From NCBI RefSeq assembly GCF_000316665.1, contig NC_019678.1:7473001-7537000 (forward strand): 64,000 nt of DNA, in the 5' to 3' direction. The notes under the pieces were generated by a model that was not told the origin of the DNA, made no database searches, and saw nothing but the letters and a program-made list of their open reading frames with translations. Positions 1-9,877 of this stretch are shown here, in pieces (the first letter of the stretch is position 1; each line of letters starts with the position of its first letter). Source of the DNA: Rivularia sp. PCC 7116. Its GTDB lineage: Bacteria; Cyanobacteriota; Cyanobacteriia; Cyanobacteriales; Nostocaceae. Both the position numbers and the translations under genes were made by a program.

Positions 1-88
1 GGATTCTCAGAAAGTTGAAGTTTACGGCAGATACTTTTTAAGTATATAGAGATTTTCTGCCCAAATATATTTAGCAACAATACATATC

Positions 89-1030
89 ATGCTAATAAAA
101 AAAACCTATAAAGTAGCAGCTTACATAACTGCTTATCAAGACAGCGAAGCACTTGAAAACACTATTACCTCTATCCAAAAACAGTCTTATCCTATATCGG
201 AAATATTTATTGTTGATAATTCCACCGAACCAATTATCTCACCGACACAATATCAAAACATTATCATTGATTCTCATCCCGAAAATGTCGGAGTTGATGG
301 AGGTTTAAATATATCTCTAAAATGGGCTATAGAACAAGGGTATGATTTTTTATGGCTTTTCGATCAAGACAGCCAACCTTTAACTGATAGTTTAGAAATT
401 TTGTTAGCAAAATATCAAGAATTATCTGCAAAAAACCATCATGTAGGCATAATTTCACCAAGAATACTTGATATTAATACTTCACAAGAATTTCCCGGAC
501 ATATTTTTCAAGATTATAAATTTGTACCAAAACCAGGATATTTAGAAGCAGAAGATTATTATTCTTGTGATGGTGTAATCACTTCAGGCTCTCTTGTTAA
601 TTTGAATGCGGCAAAATCTGTTGGACTTCCTCAAAATAATTTTTTTCTTGATGCAGTAGACTATGCTTATTGCAAAAAATTTAGACAATTCAATTATGAA
701 ATTATCGTAGTAAAAAATACAGCCCTTCAACATCGCCTTGGAAATTATTCTAAAGTAAAAGATAGGCGCTCTAAAAAACATAATGAAATCGTAACTTTCA
801 CTTGTTCTCCATCTCGTTATTACTATGCTTGTCGAAATCATACTTATTTTGAAACTCGTCAATCAAATAAGCGGATGTTATACTTTTGTATCATCCATCG
901 ATTCAAATTTATGATAAATATGATAAAGAGAATTACACGTTACGAACCCAATTTAGTCTTACTCAAAGTCTGGGCTTGTACATTCGGGACTTTTGACGGT
1001 TTAAGAGGTAGACTCGGCAAAACTTGGTAA
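89..1030 (+). CDS. GT2 family glycosyltransferase, rhamnosyltransferase-like
   Basis: This 313-residue protein has the GT-A fold layout of family 2 glycosyltransferases. An N-terminal nucleotide-binding region contains VDNS near residue 42, followed by ENVGVDGGLN near 65-74 and the DQD metal/nucleotide motif at 92-94. That arrangement is typical of bacterial rhamnosyltransferases that use dTDP-rhamnose in the cytoplasm to extend surface glycans. The next gene is rfbC, and rfbD and rfbA follow within 6 kb, which fits a rhamnose transferase. The start is the ATG at 89; no strong ribosome binding site is visible. The acceptor sugar cannot be told from sequence, and another deoxysugar donor is possible. 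Confidence 0.85.
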   Translation: MLIKKTYKVAAYITAYQDSEALENTITSIQKQSYPISEIFIVDNSTEPIISPTQYQNIIIDSHPENVGVDGGLNISLKWAIEQGYDFLWLFDQDSQPLTDSLEILLAKYQELSAKNHHVGIISPRILDINTSQEFPGHIFQDYKFVPKPGYLEAEDYYSCDGVITSGSLVNLNAAKSVGLPQNNFFLDAVDYAYCKKFRQFNYEIIVVKNTALQHRLGNYSKVKDRRSKKHNEIVTFTCSPSRYYYACRNHTYFETRQSNKRMLYFCIIHRFKFMINMIKRITRYEPNLVLLKVWACTFGTFDGLRGRLGKTW

Positions 1031-1124
1031 AACTTATATTTATCGTCATTTAAAATTATTTGTTACAAATTTTCTCCCTAAACGGCAGTAATATAAAAAT
1101 TCAGGAATAGTTAATGATAAATCA

Positions 1125-1670
1125 ATGAAAATCATTTCAGCAGAAATTCCTGATATTCTAATTGTTGAACCACAAATTTTTCACGACGAACGTGGGTTTT
1201 TCTTTGAAGCCTTTAACTTAAAAAAATTGATTGCCAAAACTGGTATTAAGTTTGACTTTGTTCAGGATAATCATTCTTACTCCAAACAAAATGTATTGCG
1301 CGGTTTGCATTATCAAATCATACAGCCGCAAGGTAAGTTAGTGCGTGTAATCGCTGGCAATATATTTGATGTTGCCGTAGATATTAGAAAAAGTTCTTCT
1401 ACTTTCGGTAAGTGGGTTGGTTATGAAATTAGTGCGGAAAATAAACGTCAGATATGGATACCTCCGGGCTTTGCTCATGGTTTTGTAGTCCTCTCTGAAG
1501 TTGCCGAAGTCATATATAAAACTACAGATTATTATGCGCCTCAAGGAGAACGTACCCTGCTTTGGAACGATACCGATTTAAATATTGATTGGCAAATAAA
1601 TACTGAGCCGATTCTTTCTCCAAAGGATGCAATAGGTAAACCCTTGAGAAAAATAGACGTTTTTCCTTGA
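1125..1670 (+). CDS. rfbC: dTDP-4-dehydrorhamnose 3,5-epimerase
   Basis: The 181-residue length matches RmlC/RfbC, a cupin-fold homodimer that epimerises C3 and C5 of dTDP-4-keto-6-deoxyglucose in dTDP-L-rhamnose synthesis. Family signatures are visible: HDERGFFFEAF near residues 20-30, LRGLHYQ with the likely catalytic His at 62, and PPGFAHGF near 113-120. A DYYAP segment near residue 135 carries the conserved aromatic pair. It lies 94 bp behind a GT2 gene and on the same strand as rfbD and rfbA further on, so the genes probably supply one sugar donor. Identification is secure. Confidence 0.96.
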   Translation: MKIISAEIPDILIVEPQIFHDERGFFFEAFNLKKLIAKTGIKFDFVQDNHSYSKQNVLRGLHYQIIQPQGKLVRVIAGNIFDVAVDIRKSSSTFGKWVGYEISAENKRQIWIPPGFAHGFVVLSEVAEVIYKTTDYYAPQGERTLLWNDTDLNIDWQINTEPILSPKDAIGKPLRKIDVFP

Positions 1671-1875
1671 TATCGAAAAATTTCGGTTTCTATAAATTTA
1701 TTATCTGGTTAATAGCTATCTGGGAAAAACATTTGTATGGTTTCAAATTTACCCGAATACTAATCATCTGCACCCTTTCCTAGATTCATCGGAAGCTGGA
1801 AAATGAAGCCTCTGCTCCTAAGAGAGAGGTTTTTCTATTTTCAGAGATGTCTAATCACCAACAAATAGTCAAAGG

Positions 1876-1898
1876 AGAGATTATGATACAACATCTCT
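1876..1898 (+). terminator. Hairpin, possible terminator behind rfbC
   Basis: A 6-bp stem AGAGAT / ATCTCT is followed within two bases by TTTTT. A weaker hairpin with CCTCT / AGAGG arms and five T lies just upstream at about 1809-1834. Either could end rfbC transcription before the convergent CAP-domain gene. Stems are short, so this is only a suggestion. Confidence 0.4.
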
Positions 1899-1932
1899 GA
1901 TTTTTCGGTATTTTTAATTGAAAATACTAGTT

Positions 1933-3531
1933 TCAGGTTGAAACTATAGCACCGAAATCCTGCGTCCAATAATTGTTGTAATTGATTGTACCCGTATCAT
2001 TTGCTAAGTTATAATATCCAACTCCGATTTCCTCATAGCTCGGATTGAGAATATTTTCGCGATGCCCGGGGCTATTCATCCATCCGCTCACAACTTCTTC
2101 GGCACTGATGTAACCTGCGGCGATATTTTGCCCTACATAAGAAGACTGATAACCTGCCGATTTAGTGCGATCGCTAACTTGCGTACCGTCAGAACCTGTA
2201 TGGCTGAAGAAATCATTCACAGCCATATCCTGACTGTGTAACTGTGCAGATTCTGATAAGTCGGTATTTAAAGTTAAAGGCTGCAAACCATATTGGCTAC
2301 GGTAAGAATTTGTTAATGCAACAACTTCATCAATCAAAGGATTGCTCGGTGGAGAAACCGGTGTAGGCTCTGGTGCCAGAGGTTGTGCAGTTGCTGGAAT
2401 TGGTGAAGACTCATTCAAAACTAAAGTCTCGGATTCAGTATCTATGGGAATTACAGACAGACTCAAATTGTAATTGGTATCTTCTGCTTCTATAACCTCA
2501 AAGACTCTAACGTAGTAAGAACCTTCTTCTAGATTATTAACGTTTAAGGATTCGCCGATATTGCCGCTATTAACTCCACGAGCAATAATTTCGCCACTGC
2601 TATCAAGTAACTCAACATCTAGATCGGAACTATTACCGTTGATTGCAAGCTCCAGATTGCTATTAGGATTACTCAAATTCAAATTATAAAAGTCTTCACC
2701 GTCAGAGCTTCCTATCGAGTCTCTAAAAATGATTTCGCCAGAGTCCAAAGCTATTGCACGAGAAGTATTTAGGCTGTTTCCTGCATAGTCACCTTCAATA
2801 AATTCACTCGCAGCTAGTCCATCACCTAAACCTTGAGTGATGAAGTGTTCGTAGCCCTCGCTATAACTCAAACCTTGAAGTTCGGAATTATTGTTTAGAT
2901 AGTATTCAACATCAAATCCAGGGGCTGAGGCTCTTCCTTCATTCAAGCCATTAATCGCAAAATGCTCCAAAAGCTGCTTGTTATCTAACGAGCTAGCTGC
3001 TAAATCGGTATGAGCATTTTTATAAAATTGTGCGTCAAAAGCCGGTGAGAAGGAATTGCCATTGTTCAAACCTTCGATTACCAAATTATCAAATGCTTGT
3101 TTATAGCTATTACCAAAATTTTGAGCAACTTCAGGATTATCCGCTAAATAATATTCAATGTTGACAAATGGTGAAAACGAATCTCCTTCTGCTATACCCC
3201 GATTTTTTAAATCTTCAAATAGTTGTTCGTAACCCAGATTGCTTAAATTACTGTTGCTTTGGCGGTAAAAATTCAAGTCAACAAGTGCTGAAAAACTTCG
3301 CCCTTGACTGATACCGTCATTCGATAGATGTTCGTAGGCTTGCCTATTATTTAATTGAGCTAAGTCGCTATTACTAGCACGATAAAAATCTAAATCAACT
3401 ATCGATGAAAATTGCAGACCATTTTCTAAACCATAATTTTTAAAATGTGACCATGCTTGGCTATCAGTCAACCCACTCAAATCTAAATTAGCAGAGCGGT
3501 AAAAATCAGCATCAAATAAATTTACAGGCAT
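1933..3531 (-). CDS. CAP/SCP-domain protein with six N-terminal repeats and a PPC-like domain
   Basis: This 532-residue protein has three parts. Residues 1 to about 240 hold six repeats of about 40 residues, each with an (F/V)D..FY...N.DL core and a GL..G..FS end. Residues of about 250-360 resemble a bacterial pre-peptidase C-terminal (PPC) beta domain (DFYNLNLS, GSYYVRVFE). Residues of about 400-530 form a CAP/SCP (cysteine-rich secretory protein, antigen 5, PR-1) domain with HSQDMA, FSHTGSDG, GQNIA and GHRENILNP, the usual bacterial pattern. CAP proteins are secreted; there is no classical signal peptide here, so export may use a type I or other leaderless route. It sits inverted between rfbC and rfbD. 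The biochemical role of bacterial CAP domains is mostly unknown. Confidence 0.85.
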   Translation of the reverse strand: MPVNLFDADFYRSANLDLSGLTDSQAWSHFKNYGLENGLQFSSIVDLDFYRASNSDLAQLNNRQAYEHLSNDGISQGRSFSALVDLNFYRQSNSNLSNLGYEQLFEDLKNRGIAEGDSFSPFVNIEYYLADNPEVAQNFGNSYKQAFDNLVIEGLNNGNSFSPAFDAQFYKNAHTDLAASSLDNKQLLEHFAINGLNEGRASAPGFDVEYYLNNNSELQGLSYSEGYEHFITQGLGDGLAASEFIEGDYAGNSLNTSRAIALDSGEIIFRDSIGSSDGEDFYNLNLSNPNSNLELAINGNSSDLDVELLDSSGEIIARGVNSGNIGESLNVNNLEEGSYYVRVFEVIEAEDTNYNLSLSVIPIDTESETLVLNESSPIPATAQPLAPEPTPVSPPSNPLIDEVVALTNSYRSQYGLQPLTLNTDLSESAQLHSQDMAVNDFFSHTGSDGTQVSDRTKSAGYQSSYVGQNIAAGYISAEEVVSGWMNSPGHRENILNPSYEEIGVGYYNLANDTGTINYNNYWTQDFGAIVST

Positions 3532-4476
3532 AGGTTAGATTGGGAACAACACAAAAAAACATTGCAAACGTTTGCTTTTCGTCAGCGTTCCTATACCACG
3601 TGGCTAAAAATTACAAAACCAAATGTTTTATAATTTTAAGAAAAAATTAACGATTCATCTAAGTAGGAATTATAGCAACATTAACACACCATATTTTGTC
3701 TTCTGCTATAAGTAGTATTTCTAGGGGAGCGGGTTATTTTTTTGAAAAACAACCTATTCTCAAGCCATTCACAGTATTAATATATTATTGAATGTAAATA
3801 AATACTAAACAAAATTGCTCATAAATATAAGTATTTTTAAACATTAGTTATTTTTTTTTCGTAGAATTTTGATTAATGGTATGTAGGCTTATTTTTGTAT
3901 CAATCGATATATTTTTTGGCAAAAATATTTATTAATACCTAAATACTTTACCCAAAGATTTATCATGTTGTCGCAGTTGTTTTACTATAAGTAATTTTTA
4001 TTAGCATAATTAAAAAAATAGCGATTAAATGTTTTATTTCCTATACTATATATAAGTTGGTTTTATAAATCAACTAGAGACTGAATATATGTAGTCTATT
4101 TTTACAAAACAGATACTTATTATTATTTCTAAAGTAGATGTACTGCAGTGCAGAATAAATTTCAGGTAGTATTACGATTACGTGTATGTGAAAATTCTGC
4201 CAAAATCATTATTTTAAACATATATTAAAGTAATATTTTCATCAAAATAGATGATAAAACAGTAATATCACTGAAATCAATCTGCCCATAAAAGATTAAA
4301 AATACTAATGCTATATCTAGTTTAATTCGATGAATTATTTAGCTTTCCGCTTTTAAACTTGAAAAGCGATCGGTTCTTGATTAATGATTTTTCTACATAA
4401 AAAAGTTTATTGGCTAGTTAGTAGAGTTATAAATGTAGAAAGTCTTTCATCATCTAGATGAATCATTGTCAATATA
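3532..4476. other. Long AT-rich intergenic region without a recognisable gene
   Basis: This 945-bp gap separates the divergent CAP-domain and rfbD genes and must contain both promoters. It is very AT-rich with many A and T runs. I see no ORF with a credible start, no tRNA and no clear repeat element. Confidence 0.5.
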
Positions 4477-5361
4477 ATGAGTAAATCAATTTTGCTAATT
4501 GGCTGTAACGGTCAAATAGGTACCCAATTACAAAAGACTCTTCAACCTTACGGCAATGTAATAGCTGTAGCTCGTCGGGAGGCAGAACTTACTCAACCCC
4601 AAACCTTTGAAAAACTAATCGAGCAAAATCAGCCGCAAATCATTATTAACGCTGCTGCCTATACTGCTGTAGATAAAGCCGAAAGCGAACCCGAGTTAGC
4701 AAACACAATTAACGCTATAGCTCCTCAACTTATGGCTCAACAAGCTCAGCAATCGGGGGCTTTACTGATTCATCTTTCTACCGATTATGTTTTTGATGGT
4801 AAAAATAATTGTCCTTATCAGGAAGATGATGCTACCAACCCTTTAAGCATTTACGGTAAAACTAAATTACTAGCAGAACAAGCTATTCGTTCAACTTGTA
4901 GCGACTACTTAATTTTGCGAACAGCTTGGGTGTATGGCTGTGGAGGTAAAAGCAACTTTGTCAAAACTATGCTGCGGTTGGGGGCACAAAAGTCAGAACT
5001 TAAAATAGTTTGCGATCAAATAGGTAGTCCTACCTGGGCAAAAGATATTGCCGAAGCTATAACCGCACTAATTTCCAAAAATCAACTAGAAAATGGCATT
5101 TATCACTATACCAGCAGCGGCGTAGCTAGTTGGTATGACTTTGCTGTTGCCATTTTTGAAGAAGCAAAAACTCTAGGCTTTCCTTTAAAAGTAGAGCGGG
5201 TTATCCCTATTGCTACCTCAGAATATCCAACCCCCGCCACACGCCCTAACTACTCAGTTCTTAACTGTGCCAAAATCTCAGCCCTTATGGAATCCCATCC
5301 GCCTCATTGGCGACAAAGCCTGAGAAAAATGCTTCAAGAATTCCAGCAGCTAAATCGGTAA
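4477..5361 (+). CDS. rfbD: dTDP-4-dehydrorhamnose reductase
   Basis: The 294-residue product belongs to the extended short-chain dehydrogenase family of RmlD, which reduces dTDP-4-keto-L-rhamnose to dTDP-L-rhamnose with NAD(P)H. The dinucleotide-binding loop GCNGQIG is at residues 9-15, HLSTDYVFDG near 99-108, and the catalytic YxxxK at Y126/K130 (YGKTK). Length matches the family. It is 77 bp ahead of rfbA and likely co-transcribed with it. Identification is secure. Confidence 0.96.
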   Translation: MSKSILLIGCNGQIGTQLQKTLQPYGNVIAVARREAELTQPQTFEKLIEQNQPQIIINAAAYTAVDKAESEPELANTINAIAPQLMAQQAQQSGALLIHLSTDYVFDGKNNCPYQEDDATNPLSIYGKTKLLAEQAIRSTCSDYLILRTAWVYGCGGKSNFVKTMLRLGAQKSELKIVCDQIGSPTWAKDIAEAITALISKNQLENGIYHYTSSGVASWYDFAVAIFEEAKTLGFPLKVERVIPIATSEYPTPATRPNYSVLNCAKISALMESHPPHWRQSLRKMLQEFQQLNR

Positions 5362-5438
5362 TTAATCGAAAAATTGAAATACAGATAATCGGCTTTTGCT
5401 GATGCGACTAGCAATCCCCAACCCTATCCCCAAAATAT

Positions 5439-6515
5439 ATGAAAGCACTAATTCTTTCTGGTGGTAAAGGTACGCGATTACGCCCCCTTACCTACACTGG
5501 AGCAAAACAACTGGTACCTGTAGCAAACAAACCAATTTTGTGGTACGGCATTGAAGAAATGGTAACAGCCGGTATAACTGATATCGGTATTGTCGTTTCT
5601 CCTGAAACTGGAGAAGAAGTCAAAGCCAAAACCGGGAATGGAGAAAAATTCGGGGCCACCATAACCTACATTTTACAAGAGCAGCCCGCAGGACTAGCTC
5701 ATGCCGTTAAAGTAGCTCGACCTTTTTTAGAAAATTCACCTTTTGTAATGTACTTGGGTGATAATTTAATTCAGCAAGGTGACTTGAGTTACTTTCTGAA
5801 AAAATTTCAGCAGCAACATCATGATGCGCTGATATTGTTGCGTACTGTTGATAATCCCAGTGCATTTGGAGTCGCTAAAGTTGACGAAAACGGTACAGTT
5901 TTAGAATTAATCGAAAAGCCAAAAGTTCCACCTTCAAATTTAGCTTTGGTAGGAGTATATTTCTTTTCAAAGATTATTCACGAAGCCATTGCTTGCATTA
6001 AACCATCTGCAAGAAATGAATTGGAAATTACTGATGCTATTCAATATTTAATCAGTCAAAACAAGCAAGTATCAGCTTGTAGACTTGAGGGATGGTGGTT
6101 GGATACGGGGAAAAAAGATGATTTATTAGAAGCAAATCGCTTAATTCTTGATACTAGCTTGCAAACATTAATTTATGGCGAAGTTGATGCTCGCAGCCAA
6201 GTCATCGGTAGAGTTAAAATTGGCAATGGTTCTAAAGTGATTAATTGCACAATCCGCGGTCCAGTAGTGATTGGAGAAAATTGTCATTTAGAAAATTGTT
6301 TTATCGGTCCCTATAGTAGTATTGCCGATAAATCAACTTTAGTAGATACAGAATTAGAACATAGTGTAGTTTTAGAAGGCGCAAAAATATCGGGAATTCA
6401 GCAACGAATTATAGATAGTTTAATTGGGCAAAGAGCGCAAGTTACACTGGAACCTCGTCGTCCAAAAGCCTTACGATTTATGATTGGCGACGATTGTCAA
6501 ATTGAACTTACTTAA
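5439..6515 (+). CDS. rfbA: Glucose-1-phosphate thymidylyltransferase, long form
   Basis: This 358-residue enzyme makes dTDP-glucose from dTTP and glucose-1-phosphate, the first step to dTDP-rhamnose. The N-terminal nucleotidyltransferase domain shows SGGKGTRLRPLT at residues 7-18 and the KPILWYGIE sugar-binding stretch. Beyond about residue 240 the chain contains left-handed beta-helix hexapeptide repeats (IGRVKIGNGS, VVIGENC), so it is the long type and not the short RmlA of about 290 residues. Genes rfbC and rfbD are nearby. No rfbB (4,6-dehydratase) is in the window, so that step must be encoded elsewhere. Confidence 0.94.
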   Translation: MKALILSGGKGTRLRPLTYTGAKQLVPVANKPILWYGIEEMVTAGITDIGIVVSPETGEEVKAKTGNGEKFGATITYILQEQPAGLAHAVKVARPFLENSPFVMYLGDNLIQQGDLSYFLKKFQQQHHDALILLRTVDNPSAFGVAKVDENGTVLELIEKPKVPPSNLALVGVYFFSKIIHEAIACIKPSARNELEITDAIQYLISQNKQVSACRLEGWWLDTGKKDDLLEANRLILDTSLQTLIYGEVDARSQVIGRVKIGNGSKVINCTIRGPVVIGENCHLENCFIGPYSSIADKSTLVDTELEHSVVLEGAKISGIQQRIIDSLIGQRAQVTLEPRRPKALRFMIGDDCQIELT

Positions 6516-6768
6516 TTTTTTTTTACTGAAAAACTGTATTTTTTACGACTAAAGTAATTTATTTTTCATGATATTTATTTGTATGACAGTTTAAATAGCG
6601 TCTGATAAATTTACAAATTAACAATAAATCGGTATTAATAAAATATATTTGAACAAATGGGTTAGTACGAACTAGCCTGTTATTGCATAGCTGAAAAAAT
6701 AGTCAAACCTTGAAGTCGTTATCTAACTAATTAGAAAACTTTTTGTTTTCTATCAAATTTAGATAGGT

Positions 6769-7674
6769 TTGCCCGATTCTTCAGTGATTTATTTCTTAAT
6801 AGTTAATTATTACTCTACGAGTCTTGTTACTAAGCTGATAAGTTCTATTCCAGCAAGCATAGATGCTGAATATAAAATAGTTATAGTTAACAACTCTCCG
6901 GAAGACTATTCTATAGAAGAACTTAGCAGTAAATCAGTCCATATTTTGAATAGTCGAGATAATTTAGGATTTGGTTGTGCTTGTAATTTTGGACTTCAGT
7001 GGATTTACAATATAGACAGTAATGCTACCGTTTGGATAATTAATCCAGATGCTTATTTCGATACAATTTCTTTAGAAAGGGTAAAGTATTTTTTCTATTC
7101 GCATCCAGAAGTTTCTATTCTCGGCACTATAATTCATACGCCTTCCGAAAAGATTTGGTTTGCAGGCGGTAGCTTTTTATCTAAAAGCGGCTCAATATCA
7201 ACACCAGATTTACTCACAGATACAAATGTCGATTATGTGATTTGCGATTGGGTTTCTGGCTGTAGTTTAATTATTAATCTGAAGAATTTTTCTGATTGTC
7301 CGCAATTTGACGATGCTTACTTTCTCTATTACGAAGATTTTGATTTTTGTAGGCGGTATGCCAATCAAGGATATTTAATTGCTGTAACTAAAGATTTTGG
7401 CGTTCTTCATCAGCCTTCATCAATCACAAACAGATATATTTTCAAAAAAACAAAGCATAGTACCTACAGTTATTTACTAACTCTTGAAAAATATACCAAT
7501 AATTTAATTTTTATTATTAGATTACTTAGACTTTTGATTAACGCTCTGGTGTTAACTTTTTTCCGACCTAAAGTAGCGTATGGTAAATTCGCTGGACTGT
7601 TAATGTATGGTCGGCAAGCGATTAAGAAGAATAAGACGATTCATGGTGCTGATGAATCTAGTAATCCGGTGTAA
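6769..7674 (+). CDS. GT2 family glycosyltransferase
   Basis: This 301-residue protein looks like a GT-A family 2 glycosyltransferase. It has IVNNSPE near residues 39-45, SRDNLGFGCACNFGL near 62-76 and INPDAYF near 92-98, the last equivalent to the metal/nucleotide site in rhamnosyl-type enzymes. A hydrophobic stretch near residue 245 (FIIRLLRLLINALVL) may tether it to the membrane. It starts at TTG (6769), since no ATG precedes the conserved domain. It lies 253 bp beyond rfbA, so it probably uses dTDP-rhamnose or a related donor for surface glycan assembly. Confidence 0.82.
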   Translation: MPDSSVIYFLIVNYYSTSLVTKLISSIPASIDAEYKIVIVNNSPEDYSIEELSSKSVHILNSRDNLGFGCACNFGLQWIYNIDSNATVWIINPDAYFDTISLERVKYFFYSHPEVSILGTIIHTPSEKIWFAGGSFLSKSGSISTPDLLTDTNVDYVICDWVSGCSLIINLKNFSDCPQFDDAYFLYYEDFDFCRRYANQGYLIAVTKDFGVLHQPSSITNRYIFKKTKHSTYSYLLTLEKYTNNLIFIIRLLRLLINALVLTFFRPKVAYGKFAGLLMYGRQAIKKNKTIHGADESSNPV

Positions 7675-7687
7675 ATATTGAAAAAAC

Positions 7688-7762
7688 TTGTTAGTTGTTA
7701 GTTGTTAGTTGTTAGTTGTTAGTTGTAAAATTCCTAACTCCTAACTCCTAACTTTTAACAAC
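7688..7762. repeat. STRR heptamer tandem repeats (TTAGTTG and CTAACTC types)
   Basis: Five head-to-tail copies of a TTAGTTG-type heptamer are followed by a run of CCTAACT units. The two runs are nearly reverse complementary, so the transcript could fold into a hairpin between the convergent glycosyltransferase and pyruvate kinase genes. Confidence 0.85.
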
Positions 7763-7778
7763 TATCAATTAGCTATAT

Positions 7779-9548
7779 TTAAGCAGTTCCCACTGCTCCG
7801 GAGTAAACTACACCCCGCTGTATATCCATAGTTAAAATAGCTCCATCCCTAATCGCTTGAGTTGCATTTTTAACACCTACAATTACAGGAACTCCTAAAC
7901 GTAAGCCAATTACAGCGGCATGAGAAGTAAGACTTTCTTCCTCAGTAATGATGCCACTGGATTTACGAATTGCTTCGACAAAATCTGCATTTGTACGCGG
8001 CGCTACCAAAATCTCTCCAGGATTGAAATTATTTAATTCCATACCACTCGAAGCGACTCGCGCGCGTCCCGTCACAGAACCTTGTCCCAATCCTACACCT
8101 TGACCAAGTACCGCAGTTACTATTTCAACTTTAACCAAGTCAGTAGAACCAGAAACTCCTTGAAGAGTCCCCGCACTCATCACAACTAAATCACCTTCGT
8201 GCAATAAGTTTTTTTCTTGAGCGACATTAATAGCCGCTTGAAAAGTTTGACCGGTTGAAGGTAGTTCTAAAACTAATAATGGTTTAACTCCCCATACCAA
8301 TTGCAGTTGTCTGGCTACGTTTACATGGGGTGTAACCGCCAGAATTGGAGTACGAGGACGGAATTTAGAAACATTCCGAGCTGTTGCGCCACTTTGAGTA
8401 AGTGTCATAATTGCAGCAGCTTTAAGTTGCTTAGAAATTTGACCTACTGCTTGAGAAATAGCATTAGGAATCGAACGTCTTGGATCTGGCAGCTGATTGG
8501 TATTTTTACTTTGAGCATCTTCTTTCTCAATGCGTTCGGCAATCCTAGCCATAGTTGCGACTGCTTCCACCGGGTATTTACCCACAGCAGTTTCGTTAGA
8601 AAGCATTACGGCATCCGTACCATCTAGTATTGCGTTAGCTACGTCCGATACCTCTGCTCGCGTCGGACGAGGATTGCTAACCATACTGTCTAGCATTTGG
8701 GTAGCGGTAATAATCGGAATACCCAAACGGTTTGCAGTCGCAATTAGACGTTTTTGCAGCACGGGAACATCTTCTGCTGGAAGTTCCACACCCAAGTCCC
8801 CTCTCGCTACCATCACGCCATCACATAAAGCCAGAACCGCTTCCATTTGTTCAATGGCTTCGTGCTTCTCTATTTTGGCAATTACTGGTACTTGTTTTCC
8901 TGCGTTGGAAATCAATTCCTTAATTTCCATAACATCTTGGGGATTGCGAACAAAAGAAAGTGCAACCCAATCTACACCTTGGTCTAAACCAAAAACTAAA
9001 TCCTCGCGGTCTTTATCAGTTAATGCCTTAATTGACAAATAAACACCAGGAAAATTCACACCTTTATTATTAGACAGCTTGCCTTCAACCGTTACAATGC
9101 AATGCAAATCACCTTTTTCTTTGTTTACCTCCACAACCTGCATTTCTACTCGTCCATCATCAAGAAGAATATTCGCACCAACGGGTACTTCTTGTGCTAA
9201 ACGCTCGTAGGTAATGCAGCTAATTTCCTGAGTACCAACGACTTGACGATTGGTCAAAGTGAAACGGTCGCCTTTAGCAACAACTATCGACCCGTTTTCA
9301 AACTTACCCAAACGAATTTTTGGACCCTGCAAATCTTGCAGAATCGCCACTGGCTTGTTTAATTCAAATGCTGTCTGCCGAATCGACCTGATATTACGCT
9401 GATGGTCGGCATGAGTTCCGTGAGAGAAATTAAGCCGCAGCGTTGTTGCACCTGCTTCAATGAGAGCCTTAAGGACTTCAGGGCTGCTGGTAGCAGGTCC
9501 AATCGTAGCAACAATTTTTGTCCGGCGTATTGAATCTCTTAGTTCCAT
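7779..9548 (-). CDS. pyk: Pyruvate kinase with C-terminal PEP-utilising domain
   Basis: This 589-residue enzyme converts phosphoenolpyruvate and ADP to pyruvate and ATP. The first 475 residues or so are the standard pyruvate kinase: RRTKIVATIGPATSS at the N terminus, LNFSHG near 40, KIEKHEA near 225 and the MVARGDLGVE active-site segment near 250. The last 85 or so residues add a phosphohistidine-like swivelling domain with TEEESLTSHAAVIG. That extension is known from Bacillus-type and many cyanobacterial pyruvate kinases; the TSHAA histidine is kept. The gene is monocistronic here, with STRR repeats on both sides. Confidence 0.96.
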   Translation of the reverse strand: MELRDSIRRTKIVATIGPATSSPEVLKALIEAGATTLRLNFSHGTHADHQRNIRSIRQTAFELNKPVAILQDLQGPKIRLGKFENGSIVVAKGDRFTLTNRQVVGTQEISCITYERLAQEVPVGANILLDDGRVEMQVVEVNKEKGDLHCIVTVEGKLSNNKGVNFPGVYLSIKALTDKDREDLVFGLDQGVDWVALSFVRNPQDVMEIKELISNAGKQVPVIAKIEKHEAIEQMEAVLALCDGVMVARGDLGVELPAEDVPVLQKRLIATANRLGIPIITATQMLDSMVSNPRPTRAEVSDVANAILDGTDAVMLSNETAVGKYPVEAVATMARIAERIEKEDAQSKNTNQLPDPRRSIPNAISQAVGQISKQLKAAAIMTLTQSGATARNVSKFRPRTPILAVTPHVNVARQLQLVWGVKPLLVLELPSTGQTFQAAINVAQEKNLLHEGDLVVMSAGTLQGVSGSTDLVKVEIVTAVLGQGVGLGQGSVTGRARVASSGMELNNFNPGEILVAPRTNADFVEAIRKSSGIITEEESLTSHAAVIGLRLGVPVIVGVKNATQAIRDGAILTMDIQRGVVYSGAVGTA

Positions 9549-9725
9549 AGGGGGCTGCTGTATAGCGCTTCTAGCTAGGGAATAATCGTAGATGAAACTG
9601 AAACTTTTGTCTGTGGCTAGAAACGCATTCCAAATAAATTAATTTCTTAAGCATTAAAAATTTTATATTAATACCTACCCACCTTGAAATTTTTATTACT
9701 TATAAATCTTCACTGCTGGCTGATG

Positions 9726-9764
9726 ACTGGTAACTAGTAACTGGTAACTGGTAACTGGTAACTG
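9726..9764. repeat. STRR heptamer repeat (GGTAACT type)
   Basis: About five near-perfect tandem copies of a GGTAACT-type heptamer lie in the gap between the divergent pyruvate kinase and carotene hydroxylase genes. Confidence 0.85.
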
Positions 9765-9877
9765 TTGACTGATGTACGATAAATGTAAAAATGTAAATAA
9801 ATGTTGGTACACAAAACTTTATTATTCGTCAGTCTGTGTCGTATACTCGCAAATATTTGGAAAATAAGGAGTTGACA

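Noticed and set aside
7688-7762. Heptamer runs as CRISPR repeats
   Set aside because: Units are 7 bp without spacers, so they are STRR tracts and not a CRISPR array.
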